From assembly GCA_023665865.1 (NCBI GenBank), contig JAMPDC010000001.1, positions 1,023,996-1,087,995 of the forward strand: a DNA stretch of 64,000 nucleotides, given 5' to 3'. Origin of the DNA: Staphylococcus sp. (GTDB lineage Bacteria; Bacteroidota; Bacteroidia; Bacteroidales; Muribaculaceae). Made by a program: the position numbers and the translations under genes. A model generated the notes under the pieces. It had not been told where the DNA came from, ran no database searches, and worked only from the letters and a program-made list of their open reading frames with translations. How positions within the stretch are numbered: position 1 is the stretch's first letter; every line of letters begins with the position of its first letter. Positions 37,058 to 46,883 of this stretch are shown here, piece by piece.

Positions 37058-37288
37058 ATGTCAGAATTCAAACCAGTCGACGAGCTCACTTATGCCCAAA
37101 GCGTCAGTGAGCTCGAAGCCATTGTCAGAATGATGCAGAGCGACAACTGCGACATCGACCATCTGGCGGCCTACACGCGCCGTGCCACCGAGTTGCTGAA
37201 GGCTTGCCGCGCACGTCTGACAACCACCGAAGAGGAGCTGCGCGACATCCTTGCCTCGCTCGGCTCCGATGCGGACACCAAAGCTTGA
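37058..37288 (+). CDS. xseB: Exodeoxyribonuclease VII small subunit
   Basis: 76 residues: LTYAQSVSELEAIVRMMQSDNCDIDHLAAYTRRATELLKACRARL, the coiled helical pattern of XseB. It needs the large subunit XseA to degrade single-stranded DNA in mismatch repair and other processes. XseA is not in this window, although the two are often adjacent in Bacteroidetes. It lies 26 bases after adk and 36 before the M13 peptidase gene. Confidence 0.88.
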   Translation: MSEFKPVDELTYAQSVSELEAIVRMMQSDNCDIDHLAAYTRRATELLKACRARLTTTEEELRDILASLGSDADTKA

Positions 37289-37324
37289 AACAATTTGAAA
37301 ACCAAACTCATTTAACATTCACTC

Positions 37325-39376
37325 ATGAAACTTCTCCCGATTGCAGCAGTCGCCATGACACTGACACTTGCAAGCACCGGATGCCAGTCAAACAAGACCG
37401 AGCACCTCGCAAGTCTCAACGCGGCCTACATGGACTCAACCGTGTCGCCCGGCGCAGACTTCTACACCCACGTGAACAAAGGCTGGATGGAGGCCCATCC
37501 GCTCACAGCTGAATATGCCCGCTACGGACAGTTCAACATCCTCAACGATTCGTCAGAGGAGCGTGTCCGCTCACTCATCCAGAATCTCGGCTCCACCAAT
37601 CCCAAAGAGGGTACGGTGGCCCACAAGGTATGGACTGTCTACTCCCAGGCCATGGACACCGCCCGCCGCAACGCAGAGGGTGCCAAGCCTATCCTCGCCG
37701 ACCTCAAGAAGATTGAAGACACTCCCCATGAAGGCATGGAGGATCTCTTCCTCTGGATGCACGGCAACTACGCCAGCCCCTTCTTCGGCGCAGGCCCGAT
37801 GGAAGATCTCACCAACTCTACGGTCTATGCCATGTATGTCTCCGGCGGAGGCATGGGTCTCGGTGACCGTGACTACTATCTCAAGGATGATGAGCGCAAC
37901 ACCCAGGTGCGCAATGCCTACAAGAAACTCATAGCCGATCAGATGCAGAACGCAGGCTACACCGCCGCTGACGCGCAGCGCATCGTCGGCAACGTGATGA
38001 AGATCGAGACCGCGCTCGCCGACTCGGCCCTCACCCGTGAGGAGAGCCGCAACATCCCCGCGATGTACAATCCCCGCACTTTCGCCCAGCTCAAGGAAAA
38101 CTATCCCGCCATCAACTGGGACCGCTTCTTTATCGAGACTATGGGCATCCAGTCGCCCGACACCCTTATCGTGACTGAGCCCAAGAGCATCTCGCAGGCC
38201 AACAAGCTCATGGCTTCGCTCTCTGACCGCGAGATCAAGGACTATTATCTCTGGAAATATGTCGCCCAGGCTGCTCCGCGTCTCAGCGATGACTTCACCA
38301 ACGCCAACTTCGAGTTTTCGAAGGTCATGAGCGGTGTGCAGGAGCTCCGTCCCCTCTGGAAGCGTGCGCTCGACGCCACAGAAGGCGCTCTCGGCGAAGC
38401 CGTAGGCGAGCTCTATGTGGAGAAATATTTCCCCGCAAGCTCCAAGGAGTATATGGTAGGTCTCGTCGAGAACCTCCGCACAGCCCTCGGCAAGCATATC
38501 GACAATCTCGACTGGATGAGCGACTCAACCAAGGCCCGCGCCCATGAGAAGCTCGCTGCTTTCACTGTCAAGATCGGCTATCCCGACAAGTGGAAAGACT
38601 ACTCTTCGATGGAAATCGATCCCAAGCTCAGCTATTATGAGAACATGCACAATGTCGGCATGTGGCATCAGAAGGAAACCTACGCCAAGTGGGGCAAACC
38701 CGTCGACCGCACCGAGTGGGGCATGACTCCTCAGACAGTCAACGCTTACTACAATCCTCTTGCAAACGAAATCGTCTTCCCCGCAGCCATCCTCCAGGCT
38801 CCCTTCTTTGATCCCAACGCATCTGACGCCGAGAACTACGGCGGTATCGGTGTCGTGATCGGCCACGAGATGACCCACGGCTTCGACGACCAGGGCCGCA
38901 ACTTCGATGCGAAGGGCAACATGATCAACTGGTGGACCGACGAGGATGCCAAGGCATTCGAAGAGAAGACCAAGGGTCTCATCGCGCAGTTCAACGAGGT
39001 TGAGGTGCTTCCCGGTGTGTTTGCCAACGGTCAGTACACTCTCGGAGAGAATATCGCCGACCAGGGTGGTCTCCGCATCGCTATGACCGCCTTCCTTGAC
39101 GCTCAGCAGAAGAAGGGCGTCGACGTGAAGTCGGAAGAGGCCAAGATTGACGGCTTCACTCCCGAGCAGGTGTTCTATATGAACTATGCCAACCTCTGGG
39201 CTACCAATATCCGCGACGAGGAGATCCGCTCGCTGACTACAGGCGACGTTCACTCGCTCGGCAAAAACCGCGTGAATGTGACCCTCCGCAACATCGCTCC
39301 CTTCTTTGAAGCGTTTAACATCACCGAAGGCCAGCCCATGTTCCGTCCGGAATCTGAGCGCGTGGTCATCTGGTAA
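37325..39376 (+). CDS. M13-family metallopeptidase lipoprotein (PepO-like)
   Basis: 683 residues. Lipobox ASTGC ends the signal peptide (Cys20), so it is anchored in the envelope. The zinc site is HEMTH at 514-518 within GHEMTHGFDDQGR, with the third ligand Glu575 in GENIADQGGL, as in neprilysin/PepO oligopeptidases. The N-terminal half forms the M13 helical domain and the C-terminus ends in the conserved FRPESERVVIW. It cleaves short peptides outside the inner membrane. A terminator follows. Confidence 0.93.
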   Translation: MKLLPIAAVAMTLTLASTGCQSNKTEHLASLNAAYMDSTVSPGADFYTHVNKGWMEAHPLTAEYARYGQFNILNDSSEERVRSLIQNLGSTNPKEGTVAHKVWTVYSQAMDTARRNAEGAKPILADLKKIEDTPHEGMEDLFLWMHGNYASPFFGAGPMEDLTNSTVYAMYVSGGGMGLGDRDYYLKDDERNTQVRNAYKKLIADQMQNAGYTAADAQRIVGNVMKIETALADSALTREESRNIPAMYNPRTFAQLKENYPAINWDRFFIETMGIQSPDTLIVTEPKSISQANKLMASLSDREIKDYYLWKYVAQAAPRLSDDFTNANFEFSKVMSGVQELRPLWKRALDATEGALGEAVGELYVEKYFPASSKEYMVGLVENLRTALGKHIDNLDWMSDSTKARAHEKLAAFTVKIGYPDKWKDYSSMEIDPKLSYYENMHNVGMWHQKETYAKWGKPVDRTEWGMTPQTVNAYYNPLANEIVFPAAILQAPFFDPNASDAENYGGIGVVIGHEMTHGFDDQGRNFDAKGNMINWWTDEDAKAFEEKTKGLIAQFNEVEVLPGVFANGQYTLGENIADQGGLRIAMTAFLDAQQKKGVDVKSEEAKIDGFTPEQVFYMNYANLWATNIRDEEIRSLTTGDVHSLGKNRVNVTLRNIAPFFEAFNITEGQPMFRPESERVVIW

Positions 39377-39410
39377 TCCAGACGGACATACCCCTCCATA
39401 CAGCAACGAA

Positions 39411-39448
39411 GCCGTCGGAACTGAGAGTTCCGGCGGCTTCGCTTTTTT
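39411..39448 (+). terminator. Intrinsic terminator of the adk-xseB-M13 transcript
   Basis: 12-bp stem (39411-39422 with 39426-39437, one G-T pair, loop GAG), then TTCGCTTTTTT. Confidence 0.85.
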
Positions 39449-39476
39449 CGTGGGGAGAGGGGAGGGAGAGGGATGG

Positions 39477-40001
39477 TCAGAGCATGCGGAGTGCTTCGAG
39501 CTGCTCCAGGACATCGAGACGCGAGAGAGTGCGGCGCGAGAGGAGCGTAGCGGCGAAGTCGTGGGCCACGGACTGGACACCGCGGTGGGTGAAGACGCGG
39601 TTGAGGTAGGAGAGATTCTTATTGAAGAGGCGGTCGATCTCGTCCTCTTCGAGCGAGCAGGCATCGCGTCCCTCCTCGATGGCCAGGGTGTGGAGGAAAT
39701 CGCGCATCTCATCCGGAAGCTGCTGGCGGCGGCCGACGAGATGGCGGCAGAGGAGGTTGGCCATGAGCATCCCGACACCGATATTGTAGTTTTTGAGCAG
39801 CTGGTTCCATGCGCTCTTTGCCGAGACACCGGGATTGCCGGCAAAATAGAAGTCGGGCGACATAGCCACCATTTCGTTGGGGTCGCCGTCAATAGAGATC
39901 GAGGCGAGCATGTCTTCGCCGTCAAACACCATCAGACCTATGGCCATGCCTGTTGCGCCATAGCTGCGGTCGGTATCATCTTTATATTTCAAACTTTCCA
40001 T
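39477..40001 (-). CDS. Conserved protein of unknown function
   Basis: 174 residues, cytosolic. The N-terminus (ATGMAIGLMVFDGEDMLASISIDG, FYFAGNPGVSAKSAWNQLLKNYNIG) suggests an alpha/beta unit; the rest is helical and charged (EDEIDRLFNKNLSYLNRVFTHRGVQSVAHDFAATLL). No known motif. It ends the rdgB-porZ run (60 bases after porZ), so it may share that transcript. Function not recognised. Confidence 0.65.
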   Translation of the reverse strand: MESLKYKDDTDRSYGATGMAIGLMVFDGEDMLASISIDGDPNEMVAMSPDFYFAGNPGVSAKSAWNQLLKNYNIGVGMLMANLLCRHLVGRRQQLPDEMRDFLHTLAIEEGRDACSLEEDEIDRLFNKNLSYLNRVFTHRGVQSVAHDFAATLLSRRTLSRLDVLEQLEALRML

Positions 40002-40061
40002 AGTGGATCATGTATAGTAATGAAAACGTCGGTGGGGGTGATAGAGTTTTTGAGATCAATG

Positions 40062-42527
40062 TCAATTAACCACGAGGATCTTTGCGACAACGTCGCCCTG
40101 CGAGCTCGTGTCGTCGCCTGAAGAGGCAAGGACATAGTAGACTCCGCTCTTGACGCGCACGCCGTTGAGCGTGCAGCCGTCCCAAAGCGCCAGGCCGCCT
40201 TCCGAGCGGGTCTGATAGACGAGGTGCATCCCAGAGTCCATGATCTTGACGAGCGAGGAGTCCATGAGGCCCTTGATGGTGATCAGACCGGTGTAGTCGG
40301 GGGTGACGGGGTTGGGGTAGGCGTAGACGTCAGAGTAGTCCTCGCGGCCGGGAGAGGATGATGAGGAGTATTCGTAGAGACCGCTGAGGGTCGAGAAGAA
40401 TACGGAGTTTGAGTTTGGATCGACGTGGATGTCGGTGATGGTATTGGTGGCGAGAGGAGAGTTTGTGGTGTTGAAATTGGCCAGCACTTCGTCGCCGTTC
40501 TCGCTGACGAGATAGGCTCCGGAGTCGGCTGTGCCTATCCACTTGCGGTTGGATGGGTCGACGGCTATGCAGTAGATTTTTTCCGATTCAAGGAGATAGT
40601 CGGCGAGGTTTGTGCCGTCGTTGCGTGGCACTTTGAGGCGGTTGACATGGAAATCGGAGGTAAAAATGCCTGTCGGTGAGGCTATTTCATAGATGCCCTG
40701 GGTTGTCCCTGCCCACACGCGTCCCCGCTGGTCCTCGGTGAAACAGAGGGTGTATTGCGGGTTGAAATTCTTGCCGTCCTGGTCGATGAGACTTCCCATG
40801 ACAACGGCCACATCGTCGCTCGGATCGGTGAGGGTGCCGCGGTGGTAGAGGGCTGAGAAGCCGCTGGTGTCACGTGCGTCGTCGGCGATGATCACAGGCG
40901 AATTTTTGCAGAGCACGAAGACGACATCACGGCTTGAGATGGCTTTTCCGAGGTTGAGGCTCACCCAGTCGGAGGCCGAGATTGTCCCGGGGTCCTTGCG
41001 GCGCTTGTCGGCCGGGAGGATGATGAGGGGCGAGAGGGAGGCGTTGCCGGTATAGACGGCTATGATTAGGTTGCCGTCATCGTCTATCATGCCGTTGCAA
41101 GTGCGCCATGCCCAGTTGTTGGTCTTGTTCATCGGAGAGTTGGAGGAGTCGAACCGTCCGATTTCTTTTCCGTCCTTGATGACATAGACACCCTCGATAC
41201 CCGATCCGATGTAGTGGATCGAGGGATCATCCGGATCCTCAAGGACAAAGGTGGGGCTGAAGATATGCTCTCCGTATTTGCGTGCTGATTCGAGTCCGGG
41301 CTCCGATTTGATGGTGAGAGGGCCGTTGACTTCGATGGCACTGATCCGGCCGTCGGCGATGCGGTCGCCGGTGAAGGTGGAGGTGAGGAAGTCGCCGGTG
41401 CCGATGGCGAAGTTGAGGCTGAGGCCGAGGTTTGAGGTCAGGAAGCCGTCGCGTCCGCCGTTGATGGGAAAGATGTTTGAGATGTCGGAGAAGGAGGTGG
41501 CGCCTGCCGGGCGTCGGCGGTCGCTGAGCACAGTCACGGAGCCATCGGCTGCCACACTGTAGTTTGCGAGACCTGTGACATCGGCAGCCCATACTGAGCC
41601 GAGGCCATCGGCTGCCGCCAGGGCGTTGCCTGAGAGGATTTCAGGGAGCGAGGCTTCGCGGCTGACATTCCAGGGAGCGGTGAGATGGATCATGGCTCCG
41701 TCGGCGATGACATAGGCACCGTCGGTGGTGGCAAAAAGGTCAGTGGCGCCGGTGATATCGGTCTCCACACAGGTGGCGGAGTTGCCGTCGGGCTGGACGA
41801 TGACGCGGAAGATGCGGTTGCCGAGCGAGCGCACGGCATAGCGAGTTCCCTCAGTGCGGTTGGGTTCGCTCAGGGGGATGATGTCGTAGGGCTGGAGGGG
41901 GAACTGGAAGAGGTGTCTGAACTTGTCGAGCCGGTGGTGGCGTTCGGATTTTGGCGAGGAGAGGGCATTGTAGATCCACTCGGCCGGATTGGTGACGATG
42001 ACGATATTGTCGGCGGTCGGGAAGACGTGGGAGACGTTGACGTTGTATATGCCCGATTCCTTGACCTCGAAGGTTTCATCGTTGTAGACGACGAGCCCGA
42101 AAGTGGTGGCGACATAGATGTGGCCGTCGTCAAAGCGCACGTCGTTTATCCCCTTGGCTGTCGAGAGGTTGGCATCGCGGATGTCGGGGAGGCAGATGCG
42201 CTCGCCGTCGTCGGGAAGAATGTCCATAGAGGCATCCTCATAGACCACGACAAGATAGTTTTTGCTGAAGTTGTAGTAGATGTCCTTCACGCGGTTTCCG
42301 CTGAGGTCGACCTGCGGCTCATAGTCGCGCGACTCATCGTTGGCCTTGTCATAGGAGTGAAGAGTCCCCGATGTGGCGACATATACGAATTGGTCTGTGT
42401 CAATGACTCTTCCGGGCGCTCCGAAAGTCGGGTAGACTTTCCAGCTTCCGGTGGGGAGCTGTGCGAGGAGTGAGACCGGGAGGGTGGTCAGGAGCAGAAG
42501 GAGTGATATGAGCTGTTTTCGTAGCAT
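40062..42527 (-). CDS. porZ: PorZ-like beta-propeller, type IX secretion
   Basis: 821 residues. Signal peptide (LISLLLLLTTLPVSLLA), then repeated beta-propeller blades through most of the length (FVYVATSGTLHSYDK, NNWAWRTCNGMIDDDGNLIIAVY, GRVWAGTTQGIYEI) and a C-terminal sorting-like domain from about 738 (YAYPNPVTPDYTGLITIKGLMDSSLVKIMD ... VYYVLA). This fits PorZ, a cell-surface part of the type IX secretion system that helps process A-LPS-anchored cargo. ATG 42527 was chosen over an upstream open extension. 58 bases behind rdgB. Confidence 0.85.
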   Translation of the reverse strand: MLRKQLISLLLLLTTLPVSLLAQLPTGSWKVYPTFGAPGRVIDTDQFVYVATSGTLHSYDKANDESRDYEPQVDLSGNRVKDIYYNFSKNYLVVVYEDASMDILPDDGERICLPDIRDANLSTAKGINDVRFDDGHIYVATTFGLVVYNDETFEVKESGIYNVNVSHVFPTADNIVIVTNPAEWIYNALSSPKSERHHRLDKFRHLFQFPLQPYDIIPLSEPNRTEGTRYAVRSLGNRIFRVIVQPDGNSATCVETDITGATDLFATTDGAYVIADGAMIHLTAPWNVSREASLPEILSGNALAAADGLGSVWAADVTGLANYSVAADGSVTVLSDRRRPAGATSFSDISNIFPINGGRDGFLTSNLGLSLNFAIGTGDFLTSTFTGDRIADGRISAIEVNGPLTIKSEPGLESARKYGEHIFSPTFVLEDPDDPSIHYIGSGIEGVYVIKDGKEIGRFDSSNSPMNKTNNWAWRTCNGMIDDDGNLIIAVYTGNASLSPLIILPADKRRKDPGTISASDWVSLNLGKAISSRDVVFVLCKNSPVIIADDARDTSGFSALYHRGTLTDPSDDVAVVMGSLIDQDGKNFNPQYTLCFTEDQRGRVWAGTTQGIYEIASPTGIFTSDFHVNRLKVPRNDGTNLADYLLESEKIYCIAVDPSNRKWIGTADSGAYLVSENGDEVLANFNTTNSPLATNTITDIHVDPNSNSVFFSTLSGLYEYSSSSSPGREDYSDVYAYPNPVTPDYTGLITIKGLMDSSLVKIMDSGMHLVYQTRSEGGLALWDGCTLNGVRVKSGVYYVLASSGDDTSSQGDVVAKILVVN

Positions 42528-42585
42528 TGGCGATTGGATGTGTGGTTGGAGAAAGGTTTTGATTGTCAATGGGGTGCGGGTAAGC

Positions 42586-43164
42586 TCAGACTCCTGCAAG
42601 GAAGCTCATGAGCTTGGCCGTCGCGCGTCCGCGGTGGCTGATTGCATTTTTGTCGTCGGCGCTCATCTCGGCAAAGCTCACGGAGCTTTCAAGGGGTTTG
42701 AACACCGGGTCGTAGCCGAAGCCGGCGGTGCCATGGGGCGAGGTAAGTATCTCACCTTCGACGCGTCCTTCGAAGGTGTGAGTCTCACCGTTGAGTATCA
42801 AGGCGATGACTGTCACGAAGCGGGCTGAGCGGTCAGTGACGTCCTCGAGGTTTCTGAGGAGCAGCTGCATGTTTGCCACACTGTCGTGGTCCGGGCCGGC
42901 ATAGCGGGCCGAATAGACTCCGGGAGCGCCTCCGAGAGCGTCGACCATGAGGCCGGTATCGTCGGCGAAACAGTCGTAGCCGTAGTGCTCCTTGACATAG
43001 CGGGCTTTCATGAGGGCGTTGCCTTCGAGGGTGTCAGCCGTCTCGGGGATATCTTCCTCGCAACCAATCTCTTTCAGAGAGAGTATGCGGAAGCGGTCAC
43101 CGACTATGCGGCGGATTTCTTCAAGTTTATGGGCATTGTTGGTGGCAAATACTATATCTTGCAT
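42586..43164 (-). CDS. rdgB: Non-canonical purine NTP pyrophosphatase (RdgB/HAM1)
   Basis: 192 residues. It starts with [19 protein letters not shown], the family signature, followed by [30 protein letters not shown] and [11 protein letters not shown]. It hydrolyses ITP, dITP and XTP so that deaminated purines are not built into DNA. It starts the minus-strand run rdgB-porZ-unknown and is divergent from the cell-division cluster. Confidence 0.95.
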   Translation of the reverse strand: MQDIVFATNNAHKLEEIRRIVGDRFRILSLKEIGCEEDIPETADTLEGNALMKARYVKEHYGYDCFADDTGLMVDALGGAPGVYSARYAGPDHDSVANMQLLLRNLEDVTDRSARFVTVIALILNGETHTFEGRVEGEILTSPHGTAGFGYDPVFKPLESSVSFAEMSADDKNAISHRGRATAKLMSFLAGV

Positions 43165-43445
43165 TTTACTGGTATCTTTTCGGGTATATTATATTAATAA
43201 ACGGGCCATGGTGCCCGATATTGCCCTGACAGGTACCGGAAGCCGGAATGATTTACATTTGTAAATAATCCTGCCATAATGATTGGGCTTGATTCTCAGA
43301 TTTGTAGGAGTATGTTAATAAATTCTTAAAAAAAGTAGGAATTTTATAGAGTTTAGTTTTGCAAATTTTTGTAACTTTACACTCTCTAAAACGTTGGGTC
43401 TACCCGATAGGCTATCTTTCACTATAACACGCAATTATTCTCTCT
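43165..43445. other. Intergenic region before the division cluster; no mraZ
   Basis: 281 bases without a convincing gene. It holds the palindrome ATTTACATTTGTAAAT near 43250-43265 and the boxes TAGTTTTG (43354-43361) and TAACTTTA (43371-43378), either of which could belong to the rsmH promoter; neither has a TTTG at the expected distance. The repeated mraZ operator sites seen in other bacteria were not found. Confidence 0.5.
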
Positions 43446-44360
43446 ATGGCTGAAGAAGTTTACCATATCCCCGCACTGCTGCCCGAAACGCTTGAGGCGC
43501 TTGACGTGCATCCCGATGGAATCTATGTCGATGCGACTTTCGGCGGAGGCGGTCATTCGCGTGCGATCATGGAGCGTCTTGAGGCCTCCGAGGGTGGCCA
43601 TCTCTATTCGTTTGATCAGGATGAGGATGCCGTGAAGCGCGCGCCCTCCGACGACCGTTTCACGATGGTGTATTCAAATTTCCGCTTCATCACGAACTTC
43701 ATGCGTTACTATGACGTTGATGAGGTCGACGGTGTCTTGGCCGATCTCGGGGTGTCGTTCCATCATTTCGATGACACGGAGCGCGGCTTCTCCTTCCGTT
43801 TTGACGGGCCTCTCGACATGAGGATGAACCGGCAGGCAGCGCGCTCGGCGGCAGATATCCTCAACGAATGGCCCGAGGAGAAGATTGCCGACATCCTCTA
43901 CATCTACGGCGAGTTGAAGCAGAGCCGTGCGATGGCCCGCTCGATCGTCAAGGCCCGCTCGGCGGCTCCGCTGACGACCATCGGTCAGCTCACCGATGCC
44001 GTCAGACCGCACATTGATCCCCGCAAAGAGAAGAAGGAGCTCGCGCAGATCTTCCAGGCTCTCCGCATCGAGGTCAACGATGAGATGGGAGCGCTCAAGG
44101 AGCTGCTCGAAGGAGCCCTCGCGGTGCTCAAGCCCGGCGGACGTCTCGCTGTCATCACTTACCACAGCCTTGAGGACCGCCTGGTGAAAAATTTCATGAA
44201 GACGGGTGACTTCACGGGAAAAGCCGAGAAAGATTTCTTCGGTAAGATCAATGCTCCGATGAAGCCGCTGACCAATAAGCCTATCGTCCCCGGCGATGAG
44301 GAGGTCGGGCGCAATCCGCGTTCACGCAGCGCCAAACTCCGCGTGGCGGTGAAGCTCTGA
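43446..44360 (+). CDS. rsmH: 16S rRNA (cytosine-1402-N4)-methyltransferase
   Basis: 304 residues. The SAM-binding region includes YVDATFGGGGHSRAIMERL, LADLGVSFHHFDDTERGFSFR and DMRMNRQ; ITYHSLEDRLVKNFM is the typical C-terminal part. It methylates C1402 in the ribosomal P site. Historically mraW, the first or second gene of the division/cell-wall cluster; here it is the first, since mraZ is absent. Followed 50 bases later by ftsL. Confidence 0.95.
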   Translation: MAEEVYHIPALLPETLEALDVHPDGIYVDATFGGGGHSRAIMERLEASEGGHLYSFDQDEDAVKRAPSDDRFTMVYSNFRFITNFMRYYDVDEVDGVLADLGVSFHHFDDTERGFSFRFDGPLDMRMNRQAARSAADILNEWPEEKIADILYIYGELKQSRAMARSIVKARSAAPLTTIGQLTDAVRPHIDPRKEKKELAQIFQALRIEVNDEMGALKELLEGALAVLKPGGRLAVITYHSLEDRLVKNFMKTGDFTGKAEKDFFGKINAPMKPLTNKPIVPGDEEVGRNPRSRSAKLRVAVKL

Positions 44361-44410
44361 CACGAAAAAAGATTATCACTAACTCTCAACTCAAAAAAAT
44401 TATCACTCTC

Positions 44411-44752
44411 TTGGCAACAAAAACAGTAAAATCACCACGGCGTCCGTCGATCATCGCGCGTCTTTTCCGCGGCCAGGTGCTGTCGAGCGACTTTTTCGCC
44501 CGCCACTGGTTGCCTGTGGTCATCGGTGTGCTTGTCGCTATGATATATATCACGACTAAATACACCTGCCAGACCAATATGGAGAAGATCGCAGACCTCG
44601 AGCGCCGCCTCGAAATAGTCAACAACGAGAAGTCGCGTGAGCGCAGTGCTTTCATGGGCCGCATCCGCGAGACATCGATGCAGCAGATGGTCGATTCGCT
44701 CCATCTCAATCTTAAAGTCCAGTCTCAACCTCCCTATAAAATCCCGAAATAG
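44411..44752 (+). CDS. ftsL: FtsL-like division protein
   Basis: 113 residues with TTG as start. A basic cytoplasmic N-terminus, one membrane helix (about 33-49, LPVVIGVLVAMIYITT) and an extracytoplasmic coiled coil (NMEKIADLERRLEIVNNEKSRER). FtsL bridges FtsQ/FtsB to FtsW-FtsI at the septum. Sequence conservation of FtsL is low, so the assignment rests on position and topology. Its stop overlaps the ftsI start by 1 base. Confidence 0.85.
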   Translation: MATKTVKSPRRPSIIARLFRGQVLSSDFFARHWLPVVIGVLVAMIYITTKYTCQTNMEKIADLERRLEIVNNEKSRERSAFMGRIRETSMQQMVDSLHLNLKVQSQPPYKIPK

Positions 44753-46842
44753 TGAAAAAGGACAACCGCAGTAACATCTTGCTCCGCTACCTCCTGGTCA
44801 TTGCCATGATTATGATCCTCACGGGATTTATCGTGGTGAGACTCTGCGAGACAACGGTCGTCAACGCTGACAAGTGGAACGAGAGCGCCAACAAGCAACT
44901 CTCGCAGTCCAAGGTCATCGTGCCTCCGCGCGGCAATATCCTTGCCTCGGACGGGAGTGTGCTTGCGACCAATCTCAACTTCTACACTGCCCGTGTCGAC
45001 TATCGCGCTGAGAAGTTCAACGAGAAACTGCTGCGTGACACCATCGACTATCTCGCTGCCAAAATGGCCGAGCATTTTCCTGTGCGCGACGCCGCAGGGT
45101 GGAAAAAACATCTCCTCAAGCCTCTCGACAAGGTGAGAGCAAAGCGCCCCAGGGCCTACAAGCTGCTTTCGGGTCTCTCGCATGCCGACATGGAGCTGAT
45201 GAGGACATTCCCGTTTTTCAGCGTCAAGAACCGCAACCGCACCGGCCTGACATTTGAGAAATACATGCGCCGTTTCAATCCCTACGGCGACATGGCGCGC
45301 CGAAGCATCGGTGGCGTCGGCGAGACTTCTGAAAGCAAGGAGATCCACGGTATCTCAGGCTTGGAAAAGGCGCTCGACTCTCTGCTCTATGGCAAGATCG
45401 GCTACAGCAAGATGATCAATCTCACGAAGAAGATCACCGACTGGACCGATGTGCCCGCCATCCCCGGCAGCGATATCGTCACTACTATCGACATCAATAT
45501 GCAGGACATCCTCGAGAGCGAGCTCAACAATGTGCTCGACACCTGTGGCGCCGACTGGGGTGTGGCTGTGCTCATGGATGTGAAAAACGGCGACATCAAG
45601 GCTATCTCCAACCTCGAGCGCAATCCCAACGGCCCCGGCTATATCGAGGCCCGCAACCGTGCTGTGATGGGCTATGAGCCAGGCTCTGTCGTGAAGACTT
45701 TGTCAATGATGATCGCTGTCGAGGATGGACTCGTGCCTGATCTCGACGAGGTGCTCCCGACAGGCGGCGGATGGGCCTACGCCGGCGGCCGTCCCATCAC
45801 CGACGCCCACCACTCGATGTCGATCCGTGCAGGCGATGTGCTGGAGCAGTCGTCAAACATCGGCATGGCCCGTATCATAACCAGAAAGTATAACGACAAC
45901 CCGGGGGCGTTCTACTCCCGCGTGAAAGCCCTCGGCTTCCTCGAGCCGATGAACACCGGTATCGCAGGCGAAGTGCCTCCGCGCTTCGACAGCATCCCCA
46001 ATGACCGCGGGGGCCGCATAGCCCTCTCGCGCATGAGCTACGGATATGCCACCGAGATTCCTCCGCTCTACACGCTGGCTATCTACAATGCCATTGCCAA
46101 CGACGGAGTCTTCGTGCGTCCGCGTCTGGTCAAGGAGGTGAAGGGTGAGGTCGACTCCGTGTTGCCCGTCGGATATATGGGCAACGGGCGCGCCTGCTCC
46201 CCGAAGACAGCCAAAGTGCTGCGCGAGATGCTGACCAATGTGGTGTGGGGCGACCATGGTACCGGACGTTTCCTCCGCAACAACACCGTGAGGATTGCCG
46301 GAAAGACCGGAACTTGCTACATGATCGAAAACGGTGTCTACAACACCGGCAAGAAGCGCCTTGCGTTCTGCGGATTTTTCCCGGCCGAGCAACCGAAATA
46401 TTCCTGTGTTGTCCTGACCTGTCATCCGACCAAAAACTTCTTCGGTGCGGCCACGACTTCGGGTCAGGTGCTCCGCAATGTCGCGCTCAAGCTCTATTCC
46501 CGCGGTCTGCTCGACAACAGTTCGGACTATCATGACAACACTCCCTCCGATGTGGCTCCGACGTTCTATGCTTCGGCGGCCGGACAGAAGGCCTACGACA
46601 GAGTGAAGTCTGAATTTGCCCTTCCGTCACACCGCGCTCTCAAGGCTCCCGCCTCTGCGGCTGTGAAACCGGGCACGATTCCCGACGTGAAAGGCTACAG
46701 TCTGCGCGAAGCACTCGTGACGCTTGAGAGCGCCGGATATAATGTCAGCTACACCGGCGGCGGTCATGTGCGCGCCATGTCGCCCTCACCGGGATCCCAT
46801 GCTCCGCGCGGGACGAAGGTGAAACTGACGCTTGCCAACTAA
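44752..46842 (+). CDS. ftsI: Septal peptidoglycan transpeptidase (PBP3, FtsI) with PASTA domain
   Basis: 696 residues, GTG start. Membrane helix at about 10-30, PBP dimerisation domain (RGNILASDG), then the transpeptidase with SVVK (Ser312, Lys315), SSN (367-369) and KTGT (518-521). A PASTA domain covers about 638-696 (IPDVKGYSLREALVTLESAGY). It cross-links septal peptidoglycan together with FtsW. 41 bases before murE. Confidence 0.95.
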   Translation: MKKDNRSNILLRYLLVIAMIMILTGFIVVRLCETTVVNADKWNESANKQLSQSKVIVPPRGNILASDGSVLATNLNFYTARVDYRAEKFNEKLLRDTIDYLAAKMAEHFPVRDAAGWKKHLLKPLDKVRAKRPRAYKLLSGLSHADMELMRTFPFFSVKNRNRTGLTFEKYMRRFNPYGDMARRSIGGVGETSESKEIHGISGLEKALDSLLYGKIGYSKMINLTKKITDWTDVPAIPGSDIVTTIDINMQDILESELNNVLDTCGADWGVAVLMDVKNGDIKAISNLERNPNGPGYIEARNRAVMGYEPGSVVKTLSMMIAVEDGLVPDLDEVLPTGGGWAYAGGRPITDAHHSMSIRAGDVLEQSSNIGMARIITRKYNDNPGAFYSRVKALGFLEPMNTGIAGEVPPRFDSIPNDRGGRIALSRMSYGYATEIPPLYTLAIYNAIANDGVFVRPRLVKEVKGEVDSVLPVGYMGNGRACSPKTAKVLREMLTNVVWGDHGTGRFLRNNTVRIAGKTGTCYMIENGVYNTGKKRLAFCGFFPAEQPKYSCVVLTCHPTKNFFGAATTSGQVLRNVALKLYSRGLLDNSSDYHDNTPSDVAPTFYASAAGQKAYDRVKSEFALPSHRALKAPASAAVKPGTIPDVKGYSLREALVTLESAGYNVSYTGGGHVRAMSPSPGSHAPRGTKVKLTLAN

Positions 46843-46883
46843 CATATTAATATTGTCAACAACTCTAACACATATATATAAAG

